DNA from: Thiorhodovibrio winogradskyi
Lineage (GTDB): Bacteria; Pseudomonadota; Gammaproteobacteria; Chromatiales; Chromatiaceae
Direction: 5' to 3'
DNA length: 64,000 nt
Assembly: GCF_036208045.1 (NCBI RefSeq)
Contig: NZ_CP121472.1
Coordinates: forward strand, 4,413,531-4,477,530
The notes under the pieces are model-generated. The model was given only the letters and a program-made list of their open reading frames with translations. It did no database searches and was not told the DNA's origin. The translations under genes and the position numbers were made by a program. This document shows, piece after piece, positions 6,879 through 14,210 of this stretch (positions are counted from its first letter, which is position 1; every line of letters starts with the position of its first letter).

Positions 6879-7105
6879 ATCCAGCGATTGATGTGCAGCA
6901 ATTAGTCCCGGCTTGGCAATCGCTCCAATCTCTGGCTCCGGTTCACCATATTGATTCGATGCTCGACTATGAGCAAACTATCGCCCTGCTCAACAGTCTG
7001 CTCGACATTGTGCGTGACGACGCAACGCATCCACTGTATTCGTTGGTCGCCGTGATTGGTGATCTTATTGAAGCCTACGAAATTGACCATGAGCCGCTGG
7101 CTTGA
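6875..7105 (+). CDS. higA: HigA-type antitoxin, apparently lacking its HTH domain
   Basis: 76 aa from ATG 6875 (a TTG at 6863 is less likely). MNPAIDVQQLVPAWQSL and DDATHPLYSLVAVIGDLIEAYE match the N-terminal toxin-binding half of HigA antitoxins encoded after HigB. Family members usually continue for about 50 more residues with an Xre-type helix-turn-helix; here the frame ends at EPLA, five bases before a GGGG motif. The residual protein might still bind HigB but should not bind DNA. Alternatively a naturally short variant. Confidence 0.7.
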   Translation: MNPAIDVQQLVPAWQSLQSLAPVHHIDSMLDYEQTIALLNSLLDIVRDDATHPLYSLVAVIGDLIEAYEIDHEPLA

Positions 7106-7109
7106 TATT

Positions 7110-7157
7110 AATTAAAGGGGGCAGGGATAATTAAAAGGGCCTGGCTCGGCTTGTTTT
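7110..7157 (+). repeat. Double GGGG motif after higA
   Basis: AATTAAAGGGGGCAGGGATA at 7110-7129 runs into AATTAAAAGGGCCTGGCTCG at 7129-7148, followed by GCTTGTTTTT. It directly follows the shortened higA gene. Confidence 0.6.
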
Positions 7158-7282
7158 TGCGAAACCAAAAATAAATCGTTCCCAGCCGATAAACCCCAAG
7201 GCACTCCCTGCACTCGGTGTCTGAGTTGGCAGCCAGTCGAGACCTGATAGGACTGAGGTCCATATTGTCTCCGGAACACACG

Positions 7283-7603
7283 ATGACTGATTTTGACCAG
7301 CTAAAATCCATTGAAGCCCGTGCCCGCACGGTGCGAGAACTGCTCGATAAGGCCAAGTATGCCATCGATTTTTATCAACGCGAGTACGGTTGGCAAGAAC
7401 GACAGGTCCGTGAGTTGATTGATGATCTGACAGGAAAGTTTCTGGACTATTACGAATCCGGTCACGTCCGCGCGCAGGTCGAGAACTACGGCCACTACTT
7501 CCTGGGCTCTGTCGTGCTGAGTCATCAAAAAATGGGGCCTGGGTCGAATTTATTTCTGACAACCTGCTCGCTACTTTATCAGCAAATTGAAAAAGTGCCT
7601 TAG
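7283..7603 (+). pseudogene. N-terminal fragment of DUF262 (GmrSD-type) protein
   Basis: From ATG 7283 the product reads as the start of a DUF262 protein: YAIDFYQREYGWQERQVREL matches the P-x-Y-Q-R-x-Y-x-W core (ParB/sulfiredoxin-like nuclease fold of GmrS and related type IV restriction proteins), followed by HYFLGSVVLSHQ. At 7524-7556 the frame enters a GGGG motif and the remainder (KMGPGSNLF onward) is foreign. Full DUF262 proteins exceed 500 residues, so only about one sixth is left. Confidence 0.65.
7524..7556 (+). repeat. Dispersed GGGG motif interrupting the DUF262 gene
   Basis: ATCAAAAAATGGGGCCTGGG followed by TCGAATTTATTTC. It lies exactly where the DUF262 similarity ends. Confidence 0.65.
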
Positions 7604-7650
7604 GTTAGCACGCGACAAGCATGGACATCTTACCACCTTGCCGCTATTTG

Positions 7651-7730
7651 AAATTGACCCACCCTTGCTAACAAAAACTGACCCACCCGTGCTGCGCGAG
7701 CGACAAGCGCTAGCCGAAACTGCCCCACCC
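7651..7730 (+). repeat. IS21-type left-end terminal repeats
   Basis: AAATTGACCCACCC (7651-7664), AAACTGACCCACCC (7675-7688) and AAACTGCCCCACCC (7717-7730). Multiple spaced copies of a short terminal sequence are typical of IS21 ends, where IstA binds. Confidence 0.65.
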
Positions 7731-7801
7731 ACCTGATCACCCGCCGTGAGCGGGCCTTGGGTCTCATTTAGACCGAGAAGCCTTGAGCGGATCGGTACCA
7801 A

Positions 7802-8338
7802 ATGATGAGCGAGACCCGGAGATGTTGTTGTTGCGGCGAGCTGTTCGAGCCGCGTCCGCAGAATCCCAGCCAGACCTACTGTTCGGATCACGCCTGCCAG
7901 CGCGCGCGCAAGCGCGCCTGGCAGCGAGCCAAGCGCGGCAGTGATCCGGACTACCGCGCGAATGACCAGGCCGCGCAACGCGCCTGGGCACAGGCGCATC
8001 CGGAGTACTGGCGTGCCTGGCGCGAATCGCATCCCGAGTATGTCGCGCGCAACGCCCGGCGACGCGTCGCGGTGATTGCAAAAGAGGACGTGAAGACGCG
8101 TGAAACAGTCCTAGCGACAGGGGTTTACCGCATCGAGCCCTGGACCGGGGAGGATTGCAAAAGAGGACCTGTCAGCGCGGAAAACCTGTTTTGGCTCAGT
8201 GCCATCGCGCCTGCGGAGCGTCTAGGGTATGACGCATGGACAGCCGCGTATGCCAACCCCGCGCCCTCGACCTGCACCAGCTGCAGGCACCCTTTCGTCA
8301 CACGCGCGTGCAGCGCCCGGCGCAGATTCGCCGTCTGA
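7802..8338 (+). CDS. Cys-rich zinc-cluster protein, accessory gene of IS21-like element
   Basis: The N-terminal 90 residues look genuine: RRCCCCGELFEPRPQNPSQT then YCSDHACQRARKR gives a C-x2-C...C-x4-C zinc-binding pattern, followed by a basic Trp/Arg-rich helix (HPEYWRAWRESHPEY). From about residue 95 the frame becomes doubtful: a 16-bp direct repeat (GATTGCAAAAGAGGAC at 8074-8089 and 8153-8168) is read in two frames and the 3' end overlaps the ParB-like gene by 100 bp. The native end was probably near 8228. A role in DNA binding during transposition is inference. Confidence 0.5.
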   Translation: MMSETRRCCCCGELFEPRPQNPSQTYCSDHACQRARKRAWQRAKRGSDPDYRANDQAAQRAWAQAHPEYWRAWRESHPEYVARNARRRVAVIAKEDVKTRETVLATGVYRIEPWTGEDCKRGPVSAENLFWLSAIAPAERLGYDAWTAAYANPAPSTCTSCRHPFVTRACSARRRFAV

Positions 8339-9013
8339 TGCAATCCATCGACGCCGACGGTCAGCGTGTGCCGCTGGCGGTGGTCACCGGCTCGGAGCAG
8401 TTCATCCTGGTCGACGGCTATAGCCGCTGGGAAGCCCTACAACGCCTGGGGCGCGACACCGCCGTGGTTGAAGTCTGGCACGAACCGCTCGCGGGCGCCT
8501 TGATCCAGGTGCTCGCGCGCCATCAAGGGCGTTCCTTCGAGCCGATTGAACAAGCCTGGATGCTCTCGGCGGCCGTTGCCGAAGGCGCCAGCCAGCATGA
8601 ACTGGCTCATGCCGTGGGCAAGGATCCCAGCTGGGTCAACCGCCGCCTGGCGCTGCTCACGCAACTGGGTGAACCGCTGCAGGAGGCTGTGCGCAGCGGG
8701 GTACTGTCGAGTTGGGCCGCCAGTCGCATCCTGGCGCCATTGGCGCGCGCTTGCCCCCACCGACGCCGAGACTCTCCTGGCCTCCCTGCAACGCGAGCCG
8801 CTGTCGACGCGCGAGCTCAACGCCTGGTATCAGCACTATCTCCAGGCCAATCGCACGGTGCGCGCGCGCCTTCTGGCCCAACCGCGGTTGTTTATTCAGG
8901 CCAAAGAGAGTGCCAACCTCCCAAAAAGCACCGACCCCGAGGCGCAGTTCCACGCTCGCCTCGCGCAGATCCGCCGGGAACTGCAGGCGCTGATGCGCAG
9001 CCTCCCCGTATGA
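8236..9013 (+). pseudogene. ParB-like protein, frameshifted
   Basis: Codons 1-170 encode a ParB/Spo0J-type protein: PAQIRRLMQSIDADGQRVPL, LVDGYSRWEALQRLG and the GRSFEPIEQAWML helix-turn-helix entry. Near 8745, in a GCGCGC run, the frame breaks; the continuation APTDAETLLASLQREPLSTR to LPV (stop 9011-9013) lies in another frame, consistent with loss of one GC dinucleotide. After that stop the same frame continues plausibly (DPSPDAATLAALREAVSK) up to the istA start, hinting at a second lesion. Such ParB-like genes beside istAB probably aid target or DNA handling; the role is unproven. Confidence 0.65.
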
Positions 9014-9098
9014 CTTGATCCCAGCCCCGATGCCGCCACGCTCGCCGCGTTGCGCGAGGCCGTGTCCAAGACCACCAAAGCCTTTAGCGAGATGGCCG

Positions 9099-10496
9099 AT
9101 GCTTTCCGAGCCGCAACGCCAGAGCATTCTCACACTCCACGAAAAGGGAGCGAGCGTGCGCCAGATCAGCCGCCTGCTCGGACACAGTCGCGCGACCGTA
9201 CGCCAGGTGCTAGCCCAGGGTGTCCAGCGTCCGGCGCGCCGCGCGGCCCCGACAGCGACGCGATCGCCACGGCTCACCTCGCAACTGCCCGCGCTTTACT
9301 CCAAGGCACGGGGGAATGTGGTGCGTCTGCAGGAGCTGCTGCGTGAGGAGCTGGGCCAGGACATTCCCTACAGCACCCTGACCTCGTGGGTGCGGGCGTT
9401 GGGCTTGCGCGAGCCGGCGCCGGTGCGGGTCGGTCACTATGAATTTGCACCTGGCCAAGAAATGCAGCATGACACCTCCCCGCACCGGCTCACCCTGGGC
9501 GGGCAGAGGCTGGTGGCCCAGTGCGCGGCGCTGATCCTCGGCTTCAGTCGCTATTTTTTTGTTCAATATTATCCGTGTTTTACGCGCTTTGAAGCCGAGG
9601 TCTTTCTCGATACCGCGTTTCGCTTTCTTGGTGGAACCTGCCGGCGCTGCACCATCGATAACACCAGTGTGCTGGTGGGCGCCGGAAGCGGGCCCGGGGC
9701 GAGCATCGCCGCGCCGGTGGTGGCATTCGGCGAACGTTTTGGCGTGCAGTTCGTTCCCCATGCCATTCGCCATGCCGATCGCAAAGCCTATGTGGAACGA
9801 CTATTTCACTACGTCGAACACAATTTTCTACCGGGTCGGACCTTTGGCGATTGGCGCGATCTGAATGCCCAGGCGCGGGCTTGGTGCGAGACGGTGGCCA
9901 ACCAAAAGCTCAAGCGCTCGCTGGGCACCGCCCCACGCGCGGCCTTTGAACAAGAGCAACCGGCTCTGCGGCCCTTGCCGCTGCATCAGCCCGAGGTGTG
10001 TCTGATCCAGCATCGGGTGGTCGATACGGCCGCCTTTGTGCATCTGGAGACTAACCGCTACTCAGTCCCCGAGCGCTTGATCGGTCAAGCGGTGGAGATT
10101 CACCAGGGCTTCGAGACCCTGCGGGTCTTCTCCCGGGGCCGCGAGGTCGCGCGCCATGACCGGGCGATTGGGCAACGCCATCAACGCCTGGTCGCGCCGG
10201 GCCATCATGCACCGCTGCGCCGACGTCGCACGCAACCACCGCCAGCGCAGCAGGCGCTGCTGGAGCACGCCGATGCGCGTTTGACCGCCTATGTCGAGGC
10301 GCTCAGCACCCATGCCCCACGTCGCGGCGTGGCGCGGCTGAAGCGGTTGTTGGCGTTGCAGCGCACCTATCCGCCTGAGCCCTTTCTGGCCGCCGTGGCC
10401 CATGCCCATGCCTATGGCCTGTATGACATCAACCGCTTGGAGGCGCTGATCCTCAAGCAGGTGCGCGGTGAGTTTTTCTTACTGGGAGAGGACTGA
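9099..10496 (+). CDS. istA: IS21-family transposase IstA
   Basis: 465 aa from ATG 9099 (MLSEPQRQSILTLHEKGASV). Residues 1-45 form a helix-turn-helix (VRQISRLLGHSRATVRQVL). The rve-type DDE core is visible and intact: Asp in EMQHDTSP, Asp in CTIDNTSVLV, and Glu in RKAYVERLFHYVEHNF. The frame extends upstream to 9015, but that part overlaps the ParB-like gene. It overlaps istB (ATGA-type, 10496). IstA cuts and joins DNA with the AAA+ partner IstB; here the partner is broken, so the element is probably immobile unless helped in trans. Confidence 0.85.
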   Translation: MLSEPQRQSILTLHEKGASVRQISRLLGHSRATVRQVLAQGVQRPARRAAPTATRSPRLTSQLPALYSKARGNVVRLQELLREELGQDIPYSTLTSWVRALGLREPAPVRVGHYEFAPGQEMQHDTSPHRLTLGGQRLVAQCAALILGFSRYFFVQYYPCFTRFEAEVFLDTAFRFLGGTCRRCTIDNTSVLVGAGSGPGASIAAPVVAFGERFGVQFVPHAIRHADRKAYVERLFHYVEHNFLPGRTFGDWRDLNAQARAWCETVANQKLKRSLGTAPRAAFEQEQPALRPLPLHQPEVCLIQHRVVDTAAFVHLETNRYSVPERLIGQAVEIHQGFETLRVFSRGREVARHDRAIGQRHQRLVAPGHHAPLRRRRTQPPPAQQALLEHADARLTAYVEALSTHAPRRGVARLKRLLALQRTYPPEPFLAAVAHAHAYGLYDINRLEALILKQVRGEFFLLGED

Positions 10497-10999
10497 TGCG
10501 CGAGACCTTGCTGACAGTATTGGCCGAGTTGCGCCTGAGCGGGATGCGCGCCTGCCTGGAGGAGGTGCTTGATGCCGCGGAGCGCGCGGGCGATCCCCCA
10601 ACGGCGGTGCTGCTGGCGTTGTTGCGCGAAGAACACCGCTACCGCCAGGAGCGTAGCCTGGCGTATCGCTTGCATCAGGCACGCATGCCCTGGGAGTGGT
10701 CGCTGGCGAGCTTCCCCTTTGAGCGCCAGCCCAGTGTCGATGCCGCCCATGTGCGGGCGCTGGCGGGTTTGGGCTTTCTCCAACGCGCGGAGAATCTGGT
10801 CTTCATCGGGCCGCCTGGGACGGGCAAAACCGGGCTGGCCATCGGGCTGCTGCGCGAGGCCTTGGTCAATGGTTACCGCGGGCGGTTTTACAATGCCCAG
10901 GATCTGATCGATGAGCTGTATGCGTCGTTGGCCGATCATTCCACCACGCGCCTGCTCAAGCGCTTGGCGGGGTTACCGCGAGCCCTAGCGCAAGGCTAA
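10496..10999 (+). pseudogene. istB: IstB-like AAA+ ATPase, 3'-truncated
   Basis: 167 aa of an expected about 250. Walker A GPPGTGKT and the segment GRFYNAQDLIDELYASLADH are present, but the similarity ends at RLLKRLAG, just before the Walker B stretch (family pattern LLVIDELGYL). The last codons, from 10985, are antisense to the 3' end of the neighbouring lipoprotein gene, so deletion of the right end of the element fused the two. ATP hydrolysis should be impossible. Confidence 0.8.
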
Positions 11000-11611
11000 C
11001 ACCTCGGCGACAAAGCGCGATACCGCGCGCGAACTTGCGCGGTTGAATGCCAGTACCACCTGTTCCAGGGACGGATTGGGGGGCAGTGTTTGACGTTCCT
11101 GGATCTCGCCGGTTTTCAAGACCAGGCGGTTTCTTGAGGACAGGAGTTGGAAGCCAAGCGCGACAGCGGCATGGGGCTCGCCGCCTGATTGCGGCTCAAC
11201 CATCTCGAATTGCTCCAGTGAAACACGCAAACGCGGGCGAGCCAGGAGTTCTTCGGAAGGATCTGGTTCGCCCGCGGTGCTGGCAGCGCGCGAATTGAGT
11301 GCGGCAATCAAAGCGCGCTCGATGACTGTCTCGGGCGATTCTTCCCAACGCCCGGCGCTAAATTCATCCACCCGGACCACCGCGCCAACCTCGGCGACCA
11401 TGATCCCAAGGGAACCGCCCTGGGGGCGATTGGAACGCAGCGGCATCAGTTCGAGAGGAGATGCGGCGCGCATCCTGTCCATGCCAGCCTCTGGTGTCAC
11501 TACAAGCCGATACATGAGTGCCGGCTCGGTCGCCTGAAAAGCGCAGCCGCCGATCAGGCTGGCCGCGACCAGCACCAAGGCAAGGCGCCCGAAATGACGC
11601 GCTGTTATCAT
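10985..11611 (-). CDS. ABC-type transport auxiliary lipoprotein (PqiC/MlaA-operon type)
   Basis: 208 aa, last gene of a five-gene minus-strand operon. It begins with a lipoprotein signal (LALVLVAASLIGGC, lipobox IGGC), then the ABC_trans_aux fold: ALMYRLVVTPEAG, LGIMVAEVGAVVRVDEFSAG and the helical end VVLAFNRASSRAVSRFVAEV. Members are outer-membrane-attached partners of MCE transport systems. GGAGGA lies just before the start, which overlaps the MCE gene stop by ATGA. The gene is complete although the IS21-like element abuts it. Confidence 0.75.
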   Translation of the reverse strand: MITARHFGRLALVLVAASLIGGCAFQATEPALMYRLVVTPEAGMDRMRAASPLELMPLRSNRPQGGSLGIMVAEVGAVVRVDEFSAGRWEESPETVIERALIAALNSRAASTAGEPDPSEELLARPRLRVSLEQFEMVEPQSGGEPHAAVALGFQLLSSRNRLVLKTGEIQERQTLPPNPSLEQVVLAFNRASSRAVSRFVAEVLALR

Positions 11612-12591
11612 CTTGTTCCTCCGCCAGAGCCGCGCAGGAAACCCACGGGATCCCGCTCCAGCTCCCAGGTAATGCGATTGAGGCCACGGGTAATGGCAGC
11701 GAGATTTTCGAGTGTTTCCTGGCTGCCATGCCCGGTGGTGGCGATCAACTCCTCAAGCTGCGTGATTGAGCGCGCCAGGGAGGCAATGGTCTCCGGCGTG
11801 ATCATGCGATCAACCCGCTCGACCATATCGCCGCGCAACTGTTCGGTGACATCGGCCATGCGGGTGGCGGAATCCTCGAGCGCCGCGGGCAAACGATACA
11901 GACTGCCGGGCTTATCGCTGAGCATTTCCGCCAAACGCTCGTTATTCTCCCTAAGCTCCTGGCCCAAAATCGCAAATTCCGCGATGGTCAGCTCCAGTAT
12001 GCCCAGGGTCTTGGTGGCGGTGGTTAGAGTGTCGGTTCCAGCGGCAATGAGTCCGCTGAGACCGGGACGTACGTCCTCTTCAACGGCCAGCGTGGGGATG
12101 CAACCACCAGCAGCAATTAACTCACCAGCGGAAGGCTGCAAAGCGGGACAAGGGTAGATGACCTTGGCCGAGCGCCGGTCACCGGATACTTCTGCCTTGT
12201 CGTCCACTAAAGGGCTGGGGAGTTGCTTGATCACCAGTCGCGCCGGCGCGACCGGATTGACCTCCTCAATACTGAGAAACGTCTCTTGCGCCGGGAAGAC
12301 CACCGGGGCGACGATTTGAAAATCAACCCGAAACAACAGCTCGGCCGCGGTTTTGACTTGGCCGTCGTCGGACTCAAGCGACACCGATGTGACCTGACCG
12401 ATCTCGAAGCCATTCAGGGTGGCAAGGCTGCCCACTTGCACCCCCATCATGTCCGTGGTCAGGGTGAAGTAAGAGGCACCAGCATGGCGCTCGCGCAACT
12501 GGCCGATCACCATCACGACCGCCCAAATAACGAGCACAACCACGGCGCTTCCCACCACGCGATTTTGCAAAGTCAGCGTATTGTGCCGCAA
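11608..12591 (-). CDS. MCE-domain protein (MlaD-like)
   Basis: 327 aa. An N-terminal anchor (VVGSAVVVLVIWAVVMVIG, about residues 12-30) is followed by an MCE domain: YFTLTTDMMGVQVGSLATLN, then GFEIGQVTSVSL. The C-terminal half is long-helical, as in MlaD/PqiB relatives. MlaD-type hexamers sit in the inner membrane and pass phospholipids between the permease and the periplasm. The gene lies between the ATPase gene (12 bp upstream) and the lipoprotein gene (overlapping). Family placement is sure; the exact lipid and direction are not. Confidence 0.8.
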   Translation of the reverse strand: MRHNTLTLQNRVVGSAVVVLVIWAVVMVIGQLRERHAGASYFTLTTDMMGVQVGSLATLNGFEIGQVTSVSLESDDGQVKTAAELLFRVDFQIVAPVVFPAQETFLSIEEVNPVAPARLVIKQLPSPLVDDKAEVSGDRRSAKVIYPCPALQPSAGELIAAGGCIPTLAVEEDVRPGLSGLIAAGTDTLTTATKTLGILELTIAEFAILGQELRENNERLAEMLSDKPGSLYRLPAALEDSATRMADVTEQLRGDMVERVDRMITPETIASLARSITQLEELIATTGHGSQETLENLAAITRGLNRITWELERDPVGFLRGSGGGTR

Positions 12592-12603
12592 TCGATGCTC
12601 CTC

Positions 12604-13329
12604 CTAAGGCGCCCCGTTGTCGGTTCCGCGCTGATCATACCGAATTGCCGTCCCCTGGGGCAGCAGCAGCATTGCCCCGGCATCGCGCGCGAAATCCTCC
12701 GGTCGACTGGTGGTGGCGATGATGGTCGCAACACGCCCAGTTGGCGGCGACAAAATACGCACGATCAACGCCCGCCCGGCGGCATCCAGGCCGGCCAGAA
12801 TATCGTCGAGCAGCAACAGCTCCGGCTGCACCGCCATCACCCGCGCCAGCAGCGCGCGTCGGCGCAAGGCGTCCGACAGGCGCCCCGGCCAGGCGTGCAT
12901 GATGTCGACCAGGCCAAACTGCGCGAGCAGCACCTGGGCGCGAATCATGGCCACGCGCCGCGACAAGCGCCGCCCAACCATCAGTGGCAGCAGTAGATTC
13001 TCCAGCACCGTGAGTTCGGGCAGCAGCGAGTCGCGCTGAAAAACCGCGCCGACCTGCCCCGCCGCCAGCGCCTCGGCGGCGGATCGACCACCGACCAGAA
13101 TCTGGCCGGCATCGACACTCAGCACACCGGCCAGTGTTTGCAACAGGGTACTCTTGCCGCAGCCCGCCGGGCCGGTGATCAGCAGCAGTTCAGCAGCGGC
13201 AAGTTGAAACGACAGGTTATCCAGTACCCGGCGCGCTCCCCGGCGCACCACCAGACCCTTGACCTCCACACCCAGGCCACTGACCACCGACTCAGGCGCG
13301 GTGGATGCTGGCGCCAGGTTCATCGCCAC
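12604..13329 (-). CDS. ABC transporter ATP-binding protein (MlaF-like)
   Basis: 241 aa. Walker A is GPAGCGKST, the Q-loop is GAVFQRDSLLPELTVLENL (as in MlaF), and Walker B is PELLLLDDILAGLDAAG. Two deviations stand out: the signature motif reads LSDALRRRA instead of LSGG(Q/M)xxR, and the catalytic glutamate after Walker B is Asp (LLDD). Activity may be slow or altered. Its start overlaps the permease stop by 10 bp. It powers the adjacent MlaE-like permease. Confidence 0.8.
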   Translation of the reverse strand: MAMNLAPASTAPESVVSGLGVEVKGLVVRRGARRVLDNLSFQLAAAELLLITGPAGCGKSTLLQTLAGVLSVDAGQILVGGRSAAEALAAGQVGAVFQRDSLLPELTVLENLLLPLMVGRRLSRRVAMIRAQVLLAQFGLVDIMHAWPGRLSDALRRRALLARVMAVQPELLLLDDILAGLDAAGRALIVRILSPPTGRVATIIATTSRPEDFARDAGAMLLLPQGTAIRYDQRGTDNGAP

Positions 13330-14210
13330 ACCAGCACCGGCAGTTCCGGCAGGCGCGTGAGCGCGAAGGACGCGTTGACCACCAGCACCACGGTGGCCGC
13401 CTTGAGAATGCAGACCACGCTGACCTGGGCCAGGTCGACGCGTTCATCACCACTGTCCTGAATGCCCTGGACCACGGCCACGGCCACCACCAGTACCGAG
13501 GCGCTAAGCAGTTGCAGCCCGATTAGCCCGAGCTTCTCGAACACCGGCAACAACCTGAGCGCGCCAAAAAAGGTCTCGGTCGGCACAATACCAAGCCAGG
13601 ACAGGGTCAGCCCCGTGGTCAGGCCAAAGACGGTCATGGCCAGCAGCGCATGCACCATCGAGGCCAGAATGACGGCAAGACAGCGCGGCACCGCGTGCAG
13701 CATGACCAGATCGACGCCCATGATGGCCATGGAGTCGATCTGGCCGCGATCGACCATTTCCGCCAGGCGTATCGACAGCGGCAGCGCACCGCGCGCGGCC
13801 AACACGCCACTGGCGACAAAGGGGGGAATTTGCTGCACCGTGGCGACAATGACCAGATTGGCCGTGCCCGTCTGCGACAGCAGGCCAGAGGCAAAACTCT
13901 CAAGCACCAGCGACACTGTCACCCCCAGCACGACGGACAGCGCCACCACCCGCAGCGCGGGCCCCATGAGCAGATCGGCAAGATCGCGTCCCAGCATCAG
14001 CCAATGAAAGGCGAAAGGATGACGCGCGAAGGGTGCCAGGGCAATGAACTCGGCCATGCGCGCGAGCAGCATCACCGCCATGCCAATGAGTTCGATGGGG
14101 GAGAGCGCCATGCGACCGAGTCTGTCGATCAGCCGCAGCAGGCGCCCGCGCACGCCGGATGACTTGCGCCGGCCCAGGGCACTGACGGCCAGGGAGGAGC
14201 GCACAATCAT
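13320..14210 (-). CDS. MlaE-family lipid ABC transporter permease
   Basis: 296 aa with five to six membrane segments. The MlaE signature region is visible: LRVVALSVVLGVTVSLVLES, FVASGVLAARGALPLSIRLA, DRGQIDSMAIMGVDLVMLHA and PRCLAVILASMVHALLAMTV; in typical MlaE the third reads EI(D)ALxxMGxdPxxxLVxPR. The transport core pairs with the MlaF-like ATPase. ATGA overlap with the RyR gene upstream and overlap with the ATPase gene downstream show one transcript. Confidence 0.8.
   Translation of the reverse strand: MIVRSSLAVSALGRRKSSGVRGRLLRLIDRLGRMALSPIELIGMAVMLLARMAEFIALAPFARHPFAFHWLMLGRDLADLLMGPALRVVALSVVLGVTVSLVLESFASGLLSQTGTANLVIVATVQQIPPFVASGVLAARGALPLSIRLAEMVDRGQIDSMAIMGVDLVMLHAVPRCLAVILASMVHALLAMTVFGLTTGLTLSWLGIVPTETFFGALRLLPVFEKLGLIGLQLLSASVLVVAVAVVQGIQDSGDERVDLAQVSVVCILKAATVVLVVNASFALTRLPELPVLVWR

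Larger units (their letters stand above)
7651..10984 (+). mobile_element. Decayed IS21-family element with two accessory genes
   Basis: The left end carries three spaced terminal repeats and the element holds istA and istB preceded by a zinc-cluster gene and a ParB-like gene. The right part is missing: istB is cut before its Walker B motif and the DNA continues directly with the 3' end of the lipid-transporter lipoprotein gene, so no right inverted repeat or target duplication can be seen. Confidence 0.75.
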
